Assembly: GCF_016907275.1 (NCBI RefSeq)
Contig: NZ_JAFBBP010000001.1
Coordinates: forward strand, 5,942,001-6,006,000
Direction of reading: 5' to 3'
DNA: 64,000 nt
From: Micromonospora luteifusca
GTDB lineage: Bacteria; Actinomycetota; Actinomycetes; Mycobacteriales; Micromonosporaceae
The notes beneath the pieces were generated by a model. The model had not been told where the DNA came from and did no database searches. It worked only from the letters and a program-made list of their open reading frames with translations. The first letter of the stretch is position 1; the number at the start of each line of letters is the position of its first letter. The position numbers and the translations under genes are program-made. Of this stretch, positions 43,278-52,125 are shown in pieces.

Positions 43278-44195
43278 ATGGTGGACGCGCGCCATCTCGG
43301 CCGGCCGTCCGGCACTCAGGCGAAGGGCGTGTACGTCCTTGACCCGGCGGACATCGCGACGATAGCGGCGACGCTCACGGCTGCCGAGCCCCGAGCCGGC
43401 TTCAGCGTCGTGGTCGCGCCTCACGAGGTCCAGGCCCACGGGTACTCGCTGAACCCGCCGGAATATCAGGACCGCGCGTTCGCGCGAGCCTCCGCGGATG
43501 CCGCGTGCGCGGAACTGAACATGCTGACCGTCGCTCTCGACCTGCCCTCCTACACGACGGGCACCGATGAAGGTTGGCCTGAGCACCGTCTGCGCGACCT
43601 CTGCGAGATCCGTAGCGGTGTGCCGCCACGTCCGCTCAAGCGGGCGATGTCCCAGGCGCATACCGCGCGGGAGGCAGTGCCCGTCGTCCACCCGCGGCAC
43701 CTGCGGGACGGCCTCATCGATGCCGGCGACGCGCCGGACGCAGACCTCGGCACCGTTGAGCAGCAGCACCGGCTGCAGACCGGCGACGTGCTCTACGTCC
43801 GGACCGGAGCTATGGGACAGACCGCAATCGTGGGCCCCAGTGAATCCGGCTGGCTGCCACACAGCAACGTGCTCCGGCTCCGCGTTACCAAACCAGCCGA
43901 GCTGGATCCCGCCTACCTGCTGGCGTACCTGTCGCAAAAGGCCGTACAGGCCCGCATCCGCGACCGATCAGTCCGGTCGCTCACCACCTCACTGAGCACC
44001 ACGACACTCGGCGACCTGGCGATTCCGCTACCTCCGGTCGCCGATCAGCGGCGGATCCTCAACGCACTTCAACTGGTCGACGACGAGATCTCCATGATCG
44101 ACCGAAGTCTCGCCGCTGCCCGTGCCACCCGGACAGCCTTCACCCGGCACCTCGCCGACGGCACCGTCATTCTGAACGGAGAGGAACCCTCTTGA
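43278..44195 (+). pseudogene. HsdM tail fused to HsdS-like recognition domain, 5'-truncated
   Basis: 305 residues from ATG 43278. Residues 18-90 (VYVLDPADIATIAATLTAAE, then SVVVAPHEVQAHGYSLNPPE) resemble the C-terminus of a type I restriction N6-adenine methylase. Residues 95-295 form one HsdS-type target recognition domain with its conserved end: WPEHRLRDLCEIRSGVPPRP, LQTGDVLYVRTGAMGQTAIV, LAIPLPPVADQRRILNALQL and a following helix. The methylase catalytic part (NPPF/Y motif) is absent upstream, where a DinB remnant abuts. It may still make protein, but not a complete methylase. Confidence 0.6.
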
Positions 44196-44377
44196 GCAGC
44201 TCCAGCAGCACCCACCTGTGGATCCTCGTGGTAGGCCTTTCCTCACTCGTCGTAGCGCTCATCACCGCGATGCTCAAGACAAGCACCGGCTCCTCAGCGG
44301 CCGAGGCCACCATGGCCGCCGGAGCCGCTTTCGCGACTGCATTCGGTTTAGGTCTCGGCATCCTCGGGACGCTGTGA
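44192..44377 (+). CDS. Small two-helix membrane protein
   Basis: 61 residues (MSSSSSTHLWILVVGLSSLV); TTG start overlapping the HsdS-like stop (TTGA), preceded by GGAGAGG. Two hydrophobic segments at about 9-26 and 39-60 with a short polar loop. Such small membrane proteins follow some restriction or defence genes; the family is unrecognised. The overlap implies coupled translation with the preceding gene. Confidence 0.55.
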   Translation: MSSSSSTHLWILVVGLSSLVVALITAMLKTSTGSSAAEATMAAGAAFATAFGLGLGILGTL

Positions 44378-44595
44378 GGCACAACCTGGCAGGACGCCAA
44401 AGCACCGACGGCCACCAGGCCACCCGTTCCATCACTTCGACAGCACCGAGTCCGCTGCAAAGGCGCAGCGCACGCATCTCGTCTCGGGCCGTGACACCCG
44501 GTCGGCGGCATGAGCGTGCATTGTCACCGAAGTCTCGTGGACGACCGAAGGTACGTGACGGCGCTGGTGCTGTCCGGGCGGCGTAGGTTCGCCCG

Positions 44596-45276
44596 ATGAC
44601 CGTGTACGACATCGCCGCCAAACTGCCCTCCATCGACATGCTGCGGGACCGTTGCAAGGCACTCGCCGTGCTGGAGTGCATCGTCAACGGTGGCGAGCCC
44701 TACTACGCCTACACCCGCTCTTGGGGCGACGACGACGCGGCACTGATGAACAACGGCAGCGGCGACGAGTGGGCGGTTGTGTTCACCGCAGACGGCGCGT
44801 TCATTCGCGCATTCGACCACGAGTCGGCGATGTCGCCCTATCGCAATCCGGACCACGACCTGTGGCCCGGACTGCTCGACGGCATGCCAGTGGTGTTCCG
44901 TCCGCAGATCGAGGAACCAGCGTTCGGCGACGAGGAGGGCCAGTTCGTCGCCACCGTTGTGTTGTGGCGGCTCTTCGGTGACGACCGCTGGCACGCCGGC
45001 GAAGCCATCACGTTCCCCCCGCTCCGCGGACCGCACGACGACAATGCCCCGGACGGCTCTGGCCTGCTCGAGATCCTGCTCGACGACATCGTCGACCGGT
45101 ACGTCACGTTCGCCGAGGACTACTACGGGATCGAGGTGGACCCGACGGTGGTCGCGCACGTCGTCGCGCACCGTCCGCTTACTGACGTCGTTGTGCAGAC
45201 TTTGAACCCGGAAGTAACCGTTGCCGGGCTGCACGAGGACATCGCCGCAATTGGATATCCGATCGGTGCGGCGTGA
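44596..45276 (+). CDS. Uncharacterised actinobacterial protein
   Basis: 226 residues, acidic, no signal or membrane segment. Characteristic stretches: LRDRCKALAVLECIVNGGEP, NGSGDEWAVVFTADGAFIRA, FDHESAMSPYRNPDHDLWPG, then AEDYYGIEV. The Trp-rich, acidic makeup resembles immunity-type proteins that neutralise polymorphic toxins, but I cannot name a family and no toxin gene is beside it. A small frame overlaps its stop (GTGA). Confidence 0.7.
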   Translation: MTVYDIAAKLPSIDMLRDRCKALAVLECIVNGGEPYYAYTRSWGDDDAALMNNGSGDEWAVVFTADGAFIRAFDHESAMSPYRNPDHDLWPGLLDGMPVVFRPQIEEPAFGDEEGQFVATVVLWRLFGDDRWHAGEAITFPPLRGPHDDNAPDGSGLLEILLDDIVDRYVTFAEDYYGIEVDPTVVAHVVAHRPLTDVVVQTLNPEVTVAGLHEDIAAIGYPIGAA

Positions 45277-45494
45277 CCTCAGGCGCACAACTGGACCGCC
45301 TCGGCAGCACGCTGGTCGCTCACCGTATCCGGCCGGTCGGCCAGACCACCCGGATCGCGCTAGATCCGGATGCCGGGTCACCGTTCGCCCAGCAAGGGCA
45401 TAGCGGCGCCCGGTCCAGGGTCTTCCGACGCCCGCGCGTACCGCGCTGCCCCGGGCGCCAGGTCAAGAACCCGGTCGGCGACTTGGTCTCGTAG
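45273..45494 (+). CDS. Small coupled frame, perhaps truncated
   Basis: 73 residues starting at a GTG that overlaps the preceding stop. The first 40 residues (VTSGAQLDRLGSTLVAHRIR, then VGQTTRIALDPDAGSPF) look like real protein; the remainder becomes Arg- and Pro-rich, suggesting a frameshift or truncation near 45400. Family unknown. Confidence 0.4.
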   Translation: MTSGAQLDRLGSTLVAHRIRPVGQTTRIALDPDAGSPFAQQGHSGARSRVFRRPRVPRCPGRQVKNPVGDLVS

Positions 45495-45595
45495 CGGCCG
45501 CACGTCGGAAGCGCGCGAAAGGCGGCAGAAGTGCCAGATTTGGTACGCCCGTACGTCGCGAACAGCAGCCATACGACAGCCCTTAGGGTGACCGG

Positions 45596-46306
45596 GTGGT
45601 CGAACGTGAGCTGGGGAAAGTGGGGGCGACGTCGCCTGTGCACGTGATCGAGGTCGGGACCGAGCTGCTGGACCGGCCGATGCGGAACTCGGTGGGCGGC
45701 TGGCCCTTCCTCGACGACGGCCAGGAATGGCCTGAGTGTTTCTGCGGCGAGCGAATGGCTCTGTTCTTCCAACTCGACATACCCCCGGACGTCGAGATTT
45801 TCGGCGGAGACCACCTGCTGGTCTTCCACTGCCGTGCGCACAACGACGCATCCGAACCCGAGTCGGCCAATGGTCGGCTTGTACCCCGGTACTGGGACGC
45901 TCCGCACCCGCCCTACCCGCGCCCGTTCTGGCGGGTGCTGCTGCAACGCCACGCGGTGCTGCCAGCGGCAGAGGCCGAACCGTCCGTGCGCGCCCTGCCC
46001 CTGACGCTGCGACCTTCGATGGACACCCTCAACTCGCGAGGGCTCGGAGCTCAGCATTTCAAAGTCGGTGGTACTCCGTCCTGGGCGCAGGATCCCGAGT
46101 ACTACAGGTGCGCGTGCGGCGCCGATCTGGTGTACGTCTGCCAGGTGCCGGAGGGCATGGAGTTCGCCGTTCACCCCGGCCAGCCAGAGCAGGCCTACAG
46201 CATCCGCGCTGACAGCTACTGGCTGTTTCTTGGCAACGAGGTCTACCTGCTGGCCTGCCCGGCCCACTGCGATCCGGCGGCGGTGTGGCCGGTGAACCAG
46301 AACTGA
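45596..46306 (+). CDS. Uncharacterised protein, possibly DUF1963-like
   Basis: 236 residues; GTG start. NSVGGWPFLDDGQEWPECFC, ALFFQLDIP, and HLLVFHCRAHND recall the DUF1963/YwqG pattern (GG.P.....WP.C..C......F..QL). Cysteine pairs CFCG, CACG and CPAHC could bind zinc. No signal peptide. It is like the gene two positions upstream in being a Trp/Pro-rich soluble protein, but they are not obviously paralogous. Function unknown. Confidence 0.65.
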   Translation: MVERELGKVGATSPVHVIEVGTELLDRPMRNSVGGWPFLDDGQEWPECFCGERMALFFQLDIPPDVEIFGGDHLLVFHCRAHNDASEPESANGRLVPRYWDAPHPPYPRPFWRVLLQRHAVLPAAEAEPSVRALPLTLRPSMDTLNSRGLGAQHFKVGGTPSWAQDPEYYRCACGADLVYVCQVPEGMEFAVHPGQPEQAYSIRADSYWLFLGNEVYLLACPAHCDPAAVWPVNQN

Positions 46307-46517
46307 CCCCTCCGCATGACCGACCTGCACACCCCCGTCACCCCCGATCTCGCTACAACGAGCAGACCAGCCAACACTCGGGGCGGTGCTCTGCCGACAC
46401 CCAGGCATCCGCTCATCGGCTACCTGTATCTTGCCCGCTACCGCGTGCTGGCCCGCTGTGTTCGTGAGTTGTGGACGCGCCCTGTGTAGGGCTGGCTCGG
46501 CTGAAGGGACGTCTCGG

Positions 46518-47204
46518 TCAGGGGTTGATCAGTCTCCAGTCTCCTTCGGAGATGACCTCAACGGTGCCATCGACCACCTTGATGGCGGTGTTGTCGTCGA
46601 TGGCGTAAGTCGGGACCGGGATTCCGGACGCCCACTTCTGGATGTTGGACAGCTCGGTGTCCTCCATGTCCGGGTGATTGAGGTGGGGGTACAGCGTGAA
46701 ATCCACCAGCCCCAGCGCCCGGTCGGCGCCCTGCGCCATGTCGCTGCCGTCAGGGACGAATTCGAGGTCGAATTCGGCGTCGCAGTTGTACGGGGTGACC
46801 GCGATGCTCCCGGCGCTGACCCCCACATAAACCGTGTCACTCAGCGACGGCAGGATGTCGGCCAGGCCCGACTGGCGCAGCCAGTAGGTCAGGTACAGCA
46901 CGTCGCCGCCCCAGACCAGGAGGGCATCGGCCTCCCGGACCGCCGGGACCCAGTTCTCTTCTCGAATGGTCGGCAGCGCGGTGAGCTCCAACATCCCCAG
47001 GGATTTCCAACCGAGCTGGGACAGCGGGATCGGAGCCTGGCCATGGATCGCCTTCCACGCCCTCTCGCCTCCGCCGGGGAAGGGGTAGACACCGGTGGGG
47101 ATGAACAGGGCCGTGGACTCGGCGACCGGCTTGCCCAGCAGGTCGACGAGCGCGTCGGAGATGCTCGGGTTACAGATGCCCGACGACGTGAGAAGAAACT
47201 TCAT
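46518..47204 (-). CDS. Peptidase E-like (S51) protein
   Basis: 228 residues from ATG 47204 with AGGAGAG upstream. The class I glutamine-amidotransferase-like fold of S51 is visible: FLLTSSGICN, ALFIPTG, ADALLVWGGDVLYLTYWLRQ, and the nucleophile elbow VYVGVSAGSIAV with Ser. A His follows in FTLYPHLNHPD. Dipeptidase E cleaves Asp-X dipeptides; this group of homologues is more divergent and its substrate is unproven. Confidence 0.82.
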   Translation of the reverse strand: MKFLLTSSGICNPSISDALVDLLGKPVAESTALFIPTGVYPFPGGGERAWKAIHGQAPIPLSQLGWKSLGMLELTALPTIREENWVPAVREADALLVWGGDVLYLTYWLRQSGLADILPSLSDTVYVGVSAGSIAVTPYNCDAEFDLEFVPDGSDMAQGADRALGLVDFTLYPHLNHPDMEDTELSNIQKWASGIPVPTYAIDDNTAIKVVDGTVEVISEGDWRLINP

Positions 47205-47509
47205 CAAATCCGCTCTCCTGAAGCCACCGCCTGACGGCGATCATGTTGCTAATTGGAACCAGCGTCCCGGCTCGCTAACCCGAGCCACACATCGATGGAT
47301 CATCCGCTGGCGGCCGTCCAACCGTCAACTGCCTCCGCCCGGGTGACGACACAGGTCCGATGCCACGCCCTTACCTGCGTTGTGCTCGCCGGTTCGGGTC
47401 TCCCTTCCGGTTCGTCCCGATCGGGGGTTTCGATTCCGCGAGTTCCGGACCCGCCTGACGTGGTGGGAGCATCGGCTGGTCCCGACACCCGAGGCTCGGA
47501 TGCGCCGCG
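47205..47509. other. Gap without recognisable gene
   Basis: No family motif or ribosome site was seen in either strand. It should hold the promoter of the peptidase E-like gene (minus strand). Confidence 0.4.
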
Positions 47510-48154
47510 TCAGCCCATGTGCTGCTCGTCAGACGTCACGAACGTCCGCAGATGGTCAACCGCCGCAGAGAGCGCGTCCTGCAGGGGGCCGATGTCCCGG
47601 GCGACCTGAGCGAGAAGCGTGCCGCCTTGATACGCCGCGAGGAACATGTCGGCGAGCCGCGCGGGGTCGGCGGACGCGCCGATGCGGCCGAGTTGCCGCA
47701 TGCGATCGAGCCCGGCGCGGAAGATCTCCCGCCACTGCGCGAACACCTCCGCGAGCCGGTCGTGCACGTCGAGATCGGTCTTGACGATCTCGCTCGCGAG
47801 CGAGCCGAGGCTGCAGCCGTCCTCGAACGGACGCCCCGAGAGGACGAAAAAGTCCGCCCAGTCCTGGAACGCCTCGACGGTGTCGAAGCTGGCAAACCGT
47901 TCGCTGCGATGGAAGCCGAGGACGCTGTCGGCCTGCCAGTCGATGACCGCCAGGACGAGGCTCTCCTTGGTGGGGAAGTAGTGACTCAGCTGCGATCCAC
48001 TCACGCCTGCAGAGCGACGGACGAGTTCATTGTTGGTTGCGTGGACCCCTTTGCGGTAGATCAGCCCGGCCGCGTGCTCCAGTATTCGCTCGCGCGTGGC
48101 CTGGCCCTTGGGAGTGAGCTTCTGGGCTGCATCCGCCCCGTTGTCCACCTGCAT
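47510..48154 (-). CDS. TetR/AcrR-family regulator
   Basis: 214 residues from ATG 48154 (MQVDNGADAAQKLTPKGQAT); an upstream extension of 12 residues is less likely. HTH: ERILEHAAGLIYRKGVHATN, then NELVRRSAGVSGSQLSHYFP, TKESLVLAVI. The C-terminal domain (DGCSLGSLASEIVKTDLDVH) has the same CxLGSLA-type motif as the regulator at 32658. It is divergent from a CMD-nitroreductase-YjbR run, with two inverted repeats between, and probably represses that run. Confidence 0.87.
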   Translation of the reverse strand: MQVDNGADAAQKLTPKGQATRERILEHAAGLIYRKGVHATNNELVRRSAGVSGSQLSHYFPTKESLVLAVIDWQADSVLGFHRSERFASFDTVEAFQDWADFFVLSGRPFEDGCSLGSLASEIVKTDLDVHDRLAEVFAQWREIFRAGLDRMRQLGRIGASADPARLADMFLAAYQGGTLLAQVARDIGPLQDALSAAVDHLRTFVTSDEQHMG

Positions 48155-48203
48155 GTCATCAAGGTAACACCACTGGGCTTGCCAACCCATTTTCGATGGT
48201 GTT

Positions 48204-48230
48204 CACTCAAGCGAGTGGACGAAATCGTCC
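48204..48230. promoter_or_regulatory. Two inverted repeats between tetR and the CMD operon
   Basis: CACTC-AAGC-GAGTG (48204-48217) and GGACGA-AA-TCGTCC (48217-48230) sit end to end in the divergent promoter region, 28-54 bases before the CMD start. Either or both are likely operators of the adjacent TetR protein. Confidence 0.5.
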
Positions 48231-48257
48231 AGTCAAGCCACACGGAGGTTCATCACG

Positions 48258-48800
48258 ATGGCTCGCCTGACCGCTCCCGCGCCCGCCGACATCGACGCGA
48301 AGACGCACGGCGCCCTCGACGCCATCGCGAAGCAGTTCGGCTTCGCGCCCAGCATGTTCACCACGCTCGCCGCGAACCCGACCGTGCTCGAGATCGTGAT
48401 GGGCCTGCAGGGCAGCATCGCGAAGCTCCTGGACGCAAAGACGCGCCACACGATCGCCCTCGCCGTCTCCCAGTCGAACGGCTGCCACTACTGCCAGGCA
48501 CTCCACGGTTTCATCTCGTCGAACCTCGGCGGTATGTCGGCGGAGGAGATTGAACTCGCCCGCACGGGCACGTCCAGCGACCCGAAGCGCGCCGCCGTCG
48601 CGAAGTTCGCGCAGCACGTGATCGAGACGCGTGGCCAGGTCAGCGACGAGGACCTCGCAGCGATCCGCGAGGTCGGATATATCGACCCGGAGATCCAGGC
48701 GATCGTCACGATCGTGGTCGTCACCCTGCTCACGAACTACCTCAACAACGTCAACGACACCGTCGTCGACGTCCCCGGCGCCGACCACCAGTCGGCCTGA
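48258..48800 (+). CDS. Carboxymuconolactone decarboxylase/AhpD-like protein
   Basis: 180 residues; ACGGAGG about nine bases upstream. The CMD/AhpD core is LLDAKTRHTIALAVSQSNGC, then HYCQALHGFISS: a CxxC pair with the nearby His of the AhpD peroxidase-type site. The protein is probably a cytoplasmic hydroperoxide reductase or thiol-oxidoreductase. It heads a run with a nitroreductase and a YjbR protein, divergent from a TetR gene. Confidence 0.85.
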   Translation: MARLTAPAPADIDAKTHGALDAIAKQFGFAPSMFTTLAANPTVLEIVMGLQGSIAKLLDAKTRHTIALAVSQSNGCHYCQALHGFISSNLGGMSAEEIELARTGTSSDPKRAAVAKFAQHVIETRGQVSDEDLAAIREVGYIDPEIQAIVTIVVVTLLTNYLNNVNDTVVDVPGADHQSA

Positions 48801-48842
48801 CTTTCCTCTCCACCCGCCGCTCAAACTAAAGAAAGCACGAAA

Positions 48843-49493
48843 TTGAATCTCGACAAGCTGATCACGAAGCACCTCACCCGCTACTTCGACCCGAGCAAGA
48901 GGATCCCGGAGGAGACGTTCCAGCAGCTGCTGCGTTACCTACGCAGCTCGCCCACGACGATCAATATCCAGCCGAACCATTTCCACGTGCTGGAGACGCA
49001 GGATGGCAAGAACAAGCTCGCGGACGCACTGGTTGGCCGTTTCGCGGACAACGCCGAAAAGGTGCGCAACGCGTCGCACGCCATCGTTTTCACGACGCGC
49101 AAGGACATCCCCGACACGCACCTGCAGGAGATCTTCGAGAAGGAGCGCGCCGACGGGCGCTTCGCCGACCCGGAGATCCAGAAGGGATGGGAGGCGGGCG
49201 CCTCCAACTTCGTGGAAATCCAGACGGAGAACTATGGCGGGGACGTGCTCCACTGGCTTGAAAAGAACACCTACCTCATCGTCGGCGCCACGATGATGGC
49301 CGCCGCATCCCTCGGGGTGGACGCGACGCCGCTCGAGGGCTTCGACCGCACGACCGTGGACGCAGCCTTCGACCTGACCGACACCGACTACACGACCACG
49401 CTGCTTATGGTGCTCGGCTACCCCGACGAGGCTCGGGTCTCCCGCCAGCCGGTCTCGCGGTTCGACGCGGAAAAGATCTTCACGCACATGTGA
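48843..49493 (+). CDS. NfsB-type nitroreductase
   Basis: 216 residues; TTG start with AAAGAAAG upstream. The FMN-dependent nitroreductase fold shows RYFDPSKRIPEETFQQLLRY, then LRSSPTTINIQPNHFHVLET (P-loop-like phosphate site), and NTYLIVGATMMAAASLGVDA, TPLEGFD. Similar enzymes reduce nitroaromatics and quinones with NAD(P)H. It lies 42 bases after the CMD gene, so they are probably one operon. Confidence 0.87.
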   Translation: MNLDKLITKHLTRYFDPSKRIPEETFQQLLRYLRSSPTTINIQPNHFHVLETQDGKNKLADALVGRFADNAEKVRNASHAIVFTTRKDIPDTHLQEIFEKERADGRFADPEIQKGWEAGASNFVEIQTENYGGDVLHWLEKNTYLIVGATMMAAASLGVDATPLEGFDRTTVDAAFDLTDTDYTTTLLMVLGYPDEARVSRQPVSRFDAEKIFTHM

Positions 49494-49615
49494 CGGACGG
49501 GGCGGACATCGGAGCGCGGTGCCGGCCCCGTTCACTTCAAGTCGGTTGCCCGGCTTCCGGACCTCCTCGACGGACGCCCGGCAACCGATCCCTTAAGGAA
49601 TTCGAGGAGGTCAAG

Positions 49616-50011
49616 ATGCAGATTGATAAGGCAGTGCAGGATCGGGCCGCGGCCCGCGCCGCCGAGCTTCCCGGCTCCGAGCACACACGCCAGATCACCG
49701 GCGACTGGGAGGTATGGAAAGTCGGCGGCAAGGTGTTCATGCTGCAGACGTCCATGCCCGGCGAGCCCGTCGTGATCCTGAAAGCGGATCCATCCGACGC
49801 GGAGGCGCTCCGCGCAGCTCACGCGAGCATCTCGCCCGGCTACCACATGAACAAGAAGCACTGGATCACGGTGCGGGCGGGTGCGGACGTCGAGCCCGCG
49901 CTTGTCGACAATCTCGTGACCGAGTCGTACCTTCTCGTCGTCGCCGGCCTGCCGAAGCAGAGCCGTCCCGTCGATCCCGCTTCCTTCCGCGTCCCGACCT
50001 CCGCCGACTGA
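49616..50011 (+). CDS. MmcQ/YjbR-family protein
   Basis: 131 residues from ATG 49616, chosen for GAGGAGG five bases upstream; the frame is open further 5'. Sequence EVWKVGGKVFMLQTSMPGEP, then LKADPSDAEALRAAHASISP, GYHMNKKHWITVRAG and a C-terminal VTESYLLVVAGLPKQSR are typical of the YjbR fold, a small double-wing-like domain of unclear role. It is downstream of the nitroreductase and probably part of the same TetR-controlled set. Confidence 0.85.
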   Translation: MQIDKAVQDRAAARAAELPGSEHTRQITGDWEVWKVGGKVFMLQTSMPGEPVVILKADPSDAEALRAAHASISPGYHMNKKHWITVRAGADVEPALVDNLVTESYLLVVAGLPKQSRPVDPASFRVPTSAD

Positions 50012-50122
50012 TCACGCTGACGCCGACCGCGCACAGAGCGCCGTTCGCCTTGAGTTCTCCGGCGTCCCCGCAGTACGCGGGATTGCCCCTACCACGAGGT
50101 ACCCGCCGTGACAGCATGCCGA

Positions 50123-50503
50123 TCAAGGTGTGTCGACGACCTCGCGGCCCAGGGGCCAGAACGCGGCCGGGACGAGCTTGAAGTTCGCGATGCCGAAGGG
50201 GATTCCGATGATGGTGACGCACAGTGCGATGCCGGCGATGATGTGCGACAGGGCGAGCCACCAGCCGGCCAGTACCACCCAGAGGATGTTCGCCAGCCCA
50301 GAGGCGATCCCCGCGCCGGGCTTCGGCACCACCGTGCGGCCGAAGGGCCACAGGGAGTAGACGGCGAGACGCAGCGACGCCACTCCGAAGGGGATGGTCA
50401 CCACCAGGAGAAAGCAGATCAGCGCGGCGATGCCGTAACCAAACGCGAGGACGATCCCGCCGCCGAAGATCAGCCACAGCACGTTCAAGACGAATCGAAT
50501 CAC
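50123..50503 (-). CDS. YccF-family membrane protein
   Basis: 126 residues from GTG 50503 (VIRFVLNVLWLIFGGGIVLA); the frame is open upstream, but family members start here. Four hydrophobic segments, with the repeated signature TIPFGVASLRLAVYSLWPFG and, in the second half, IGIPFGIANFKLVPAAFWPL, showing an internal duplication. A small inner-membrane protein of unknown function. No clear ribosome site, so it is possibly leaderless. Confidence 0.82.
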   Translation of the reverse strand: MIRFVLNVLWLIFGGGIVLAFGYGIAALICFLLVVTIPFGVASLRLAVYSLWPFGRTVVPKPGAGIASGLANILWVVLAGWWLALSHIIAGIALCVTIIGIPFGIANFKLVPAAFWPLGREVVDTP

Positions 50504-50901
50504 CCTTGTAGCGTGAGCGATGCTCGCCACCTCGCGACGGCGGGCCCCCGGGCAGCGGGGGCGAGTCAGGCTGGTAGTGCGGGGGATTCGCCGAGGCTCG
50601 TGCCGTCTGAACGTGCGCACGGGTGAGCAGCCGCCGCGAATCGTCTCGGACGAACTGTGAGCCGAGATCGCATCGCTGCTGCCACCCCGACCACGACGTC
50701 GGCAATGCAACCCAGGCCGCAAGCCCCTGGATGACCGCAAAACGTTGTGCGGGAACCTGTTCGTGCTCTGCACCGCGACCATGGGAGTACTTGCCCCAGG
50801 AGCGGGGCCTCGGCTCGGGGATGAACGCGCGTTGTCAGCGGCTCCGGATCCGGATGATCGATCATGCCCCATTACTGCGGGCGCGGTGTACGTTGTTGAT
50901 C
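50504..50901. promoter_or_regulatory. Gap with two joined 12-bp palindromes
   Basis: No gene is recognised. TCCGGATCCGGA (50843-50854) and ATGATCGATCAT (50854-50865) are perfect palindromes sharing one base, 36-59 bases upstream of the quinone oxidoreductase start. A TANNNT box TACGTT (50889-50894) lies eight bases before the ATG, allowing a leaderless or nearly leaderless transcript. Confidence 0.4.
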
Positions 50902-51852
50902 ATGCGAGCAATGCGGTGCGTCCGGTTCGGCGGCCCCGAGGTTCTGGAACTTGTCGATGTACCGGAGCCGGTGGCGGCCGATGGTCAACTGCTCGTCGAC
51001 GTGAGCGCGGCAGGGGTCAACTTCGCCGATACCAGCCGCATTGCCGGGTCGTATCGTCCGGTGCCGGAGCTGCCGTTCACCCCGGGTACTGAGGTGGTCG
51101 GGCGGGCGGCCGACGGTCGCCGGGTGCTCGCACCGATTTTCGGCGGTGGTGGCTTCGCTGAGCGGGCGGTCGTAGAAGATGCGGACGTCGTTGCAGTGCC
51201 CGAAGGGGTCGGCGACGCCGAGGCGCTAGCGCTACTCGTCCAGGGCCTGACCGCCTGGCATGTATTGAGAAGCTGTGCGCGGATGAGTCTTGGTGAGACT
51301 GTTGTCGTTAACGCCGGGGCCGGTGGTGTCGGCTCGCTTGCTGTGCAGCTGGCCAAGCACTTCGGTGCCGGGCGCGTCATCGCGACAGCCGCTACGGACG
51401 CTCGACGTGATCTGGCCCTCTCCTTGGGTGCGGACGTTGCCGTGTCCAGCGACCCGGACGGTTACGCCGAGCGGGTCCTGGAGGCCAACGATGGCATGCC
51501 GGTTGACATTGTTCTCGAGTCGATCGGCGGTCGCGTGTTCAGCGCCGGCCTCGAGATCCTAGGGAACTTCGGACGTCTGGTTACCTTCGGAAATGCCTCC
51601 CGCGAAGGCCGTCCACCTGTCGATCCGAGCGCTCTCGCGGAACGTAACACCGCTGTGATGGGCTTCTGGCTACGCCCCGCCCTCACCGTTCCCGGCGCCT
51701 ATGCCGAGCCGTTAGCCGAGATGTTCGCGCTTACCGCTGCCGGAGTACTGAAGCCGATGGTCCATGCGGCATATCCCCTAGAGGACGCCCGCCGCGCTTT
51801 CGAGGACCTCGTCGCCCGCAGAACCACCGGCAAGGTAACCCTGCGTCCCTGA
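50902..51852 (+). CDS. NADPH:quinone oxidoreductase (zeta-crystallin type)
   Basis: 316 residues from ATG 50902 (MRAMRCVRFGGPEVLELVDV); an ATG at 50911 is an alternative. MDR fold with VDVSAAGVNFADTSRIAGSY, LPFTPGTEVVG, then nucleotide motif VVVNAGAGGVGSLAVQLAKH. No zinc ligands. It differs from the two MDR paralogues at 27.7-30.9 kb (other subgroup, AGAGGVG motif), so it is not part of that duplication. Probably reduces quinones with NADPH. Confidence 0.87.
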   Translation: MRAMRCVRFGGPEVLELVDVPEPVAADGQLLVDVSAAGVNFADTSRIAGSYRPVPELPFTPGTEVVGRAADGRRVLAPIFGGGGFAERAVVEDADVVAVPEGVGDAEALALLVQGLTAWHVLRSCARMSLGETVVVNAGAGGVGSLAVQLAKHFGAGRVIATAATDARRDLALSLGADVAVSSDPDGYAERVLEANDGMPVDIVLESIGGRVFSAGLEILGNFGRLVTFGNASREGRPPVDPSALAERNTAVMGFWLRPALTVPGAYAEPLAEMFALTAAGVLKPMVHAAYPLEDARRAFEDLVARRTTGKVTLRP

Positions 51853-52125
51853 GATTCGAGCCCGGTGCGATGAACCACCGCGAGCCTCGGCCTCCAACCA
51901 ATGCACTACTTTCGGCACGGCCGAGGACCTGCACGCGCTGAGCCCAGCCGGCTCCTTCGGCCGCACGGAAGTCGAGCACCGCAGCCTTCGACGTCCGCAC
52001 CTGCCGAACCGATCGCTACGCGTTGTCGCTGCCGGGCTCGTTGGCGTGTGGTTGCGGTGTCGCGCCCCGGCTGAGACTGTCAGAATCGTCTATAAGGAGC
52101 CGGTTCGCGGAGGCGAGGAGAAGGC

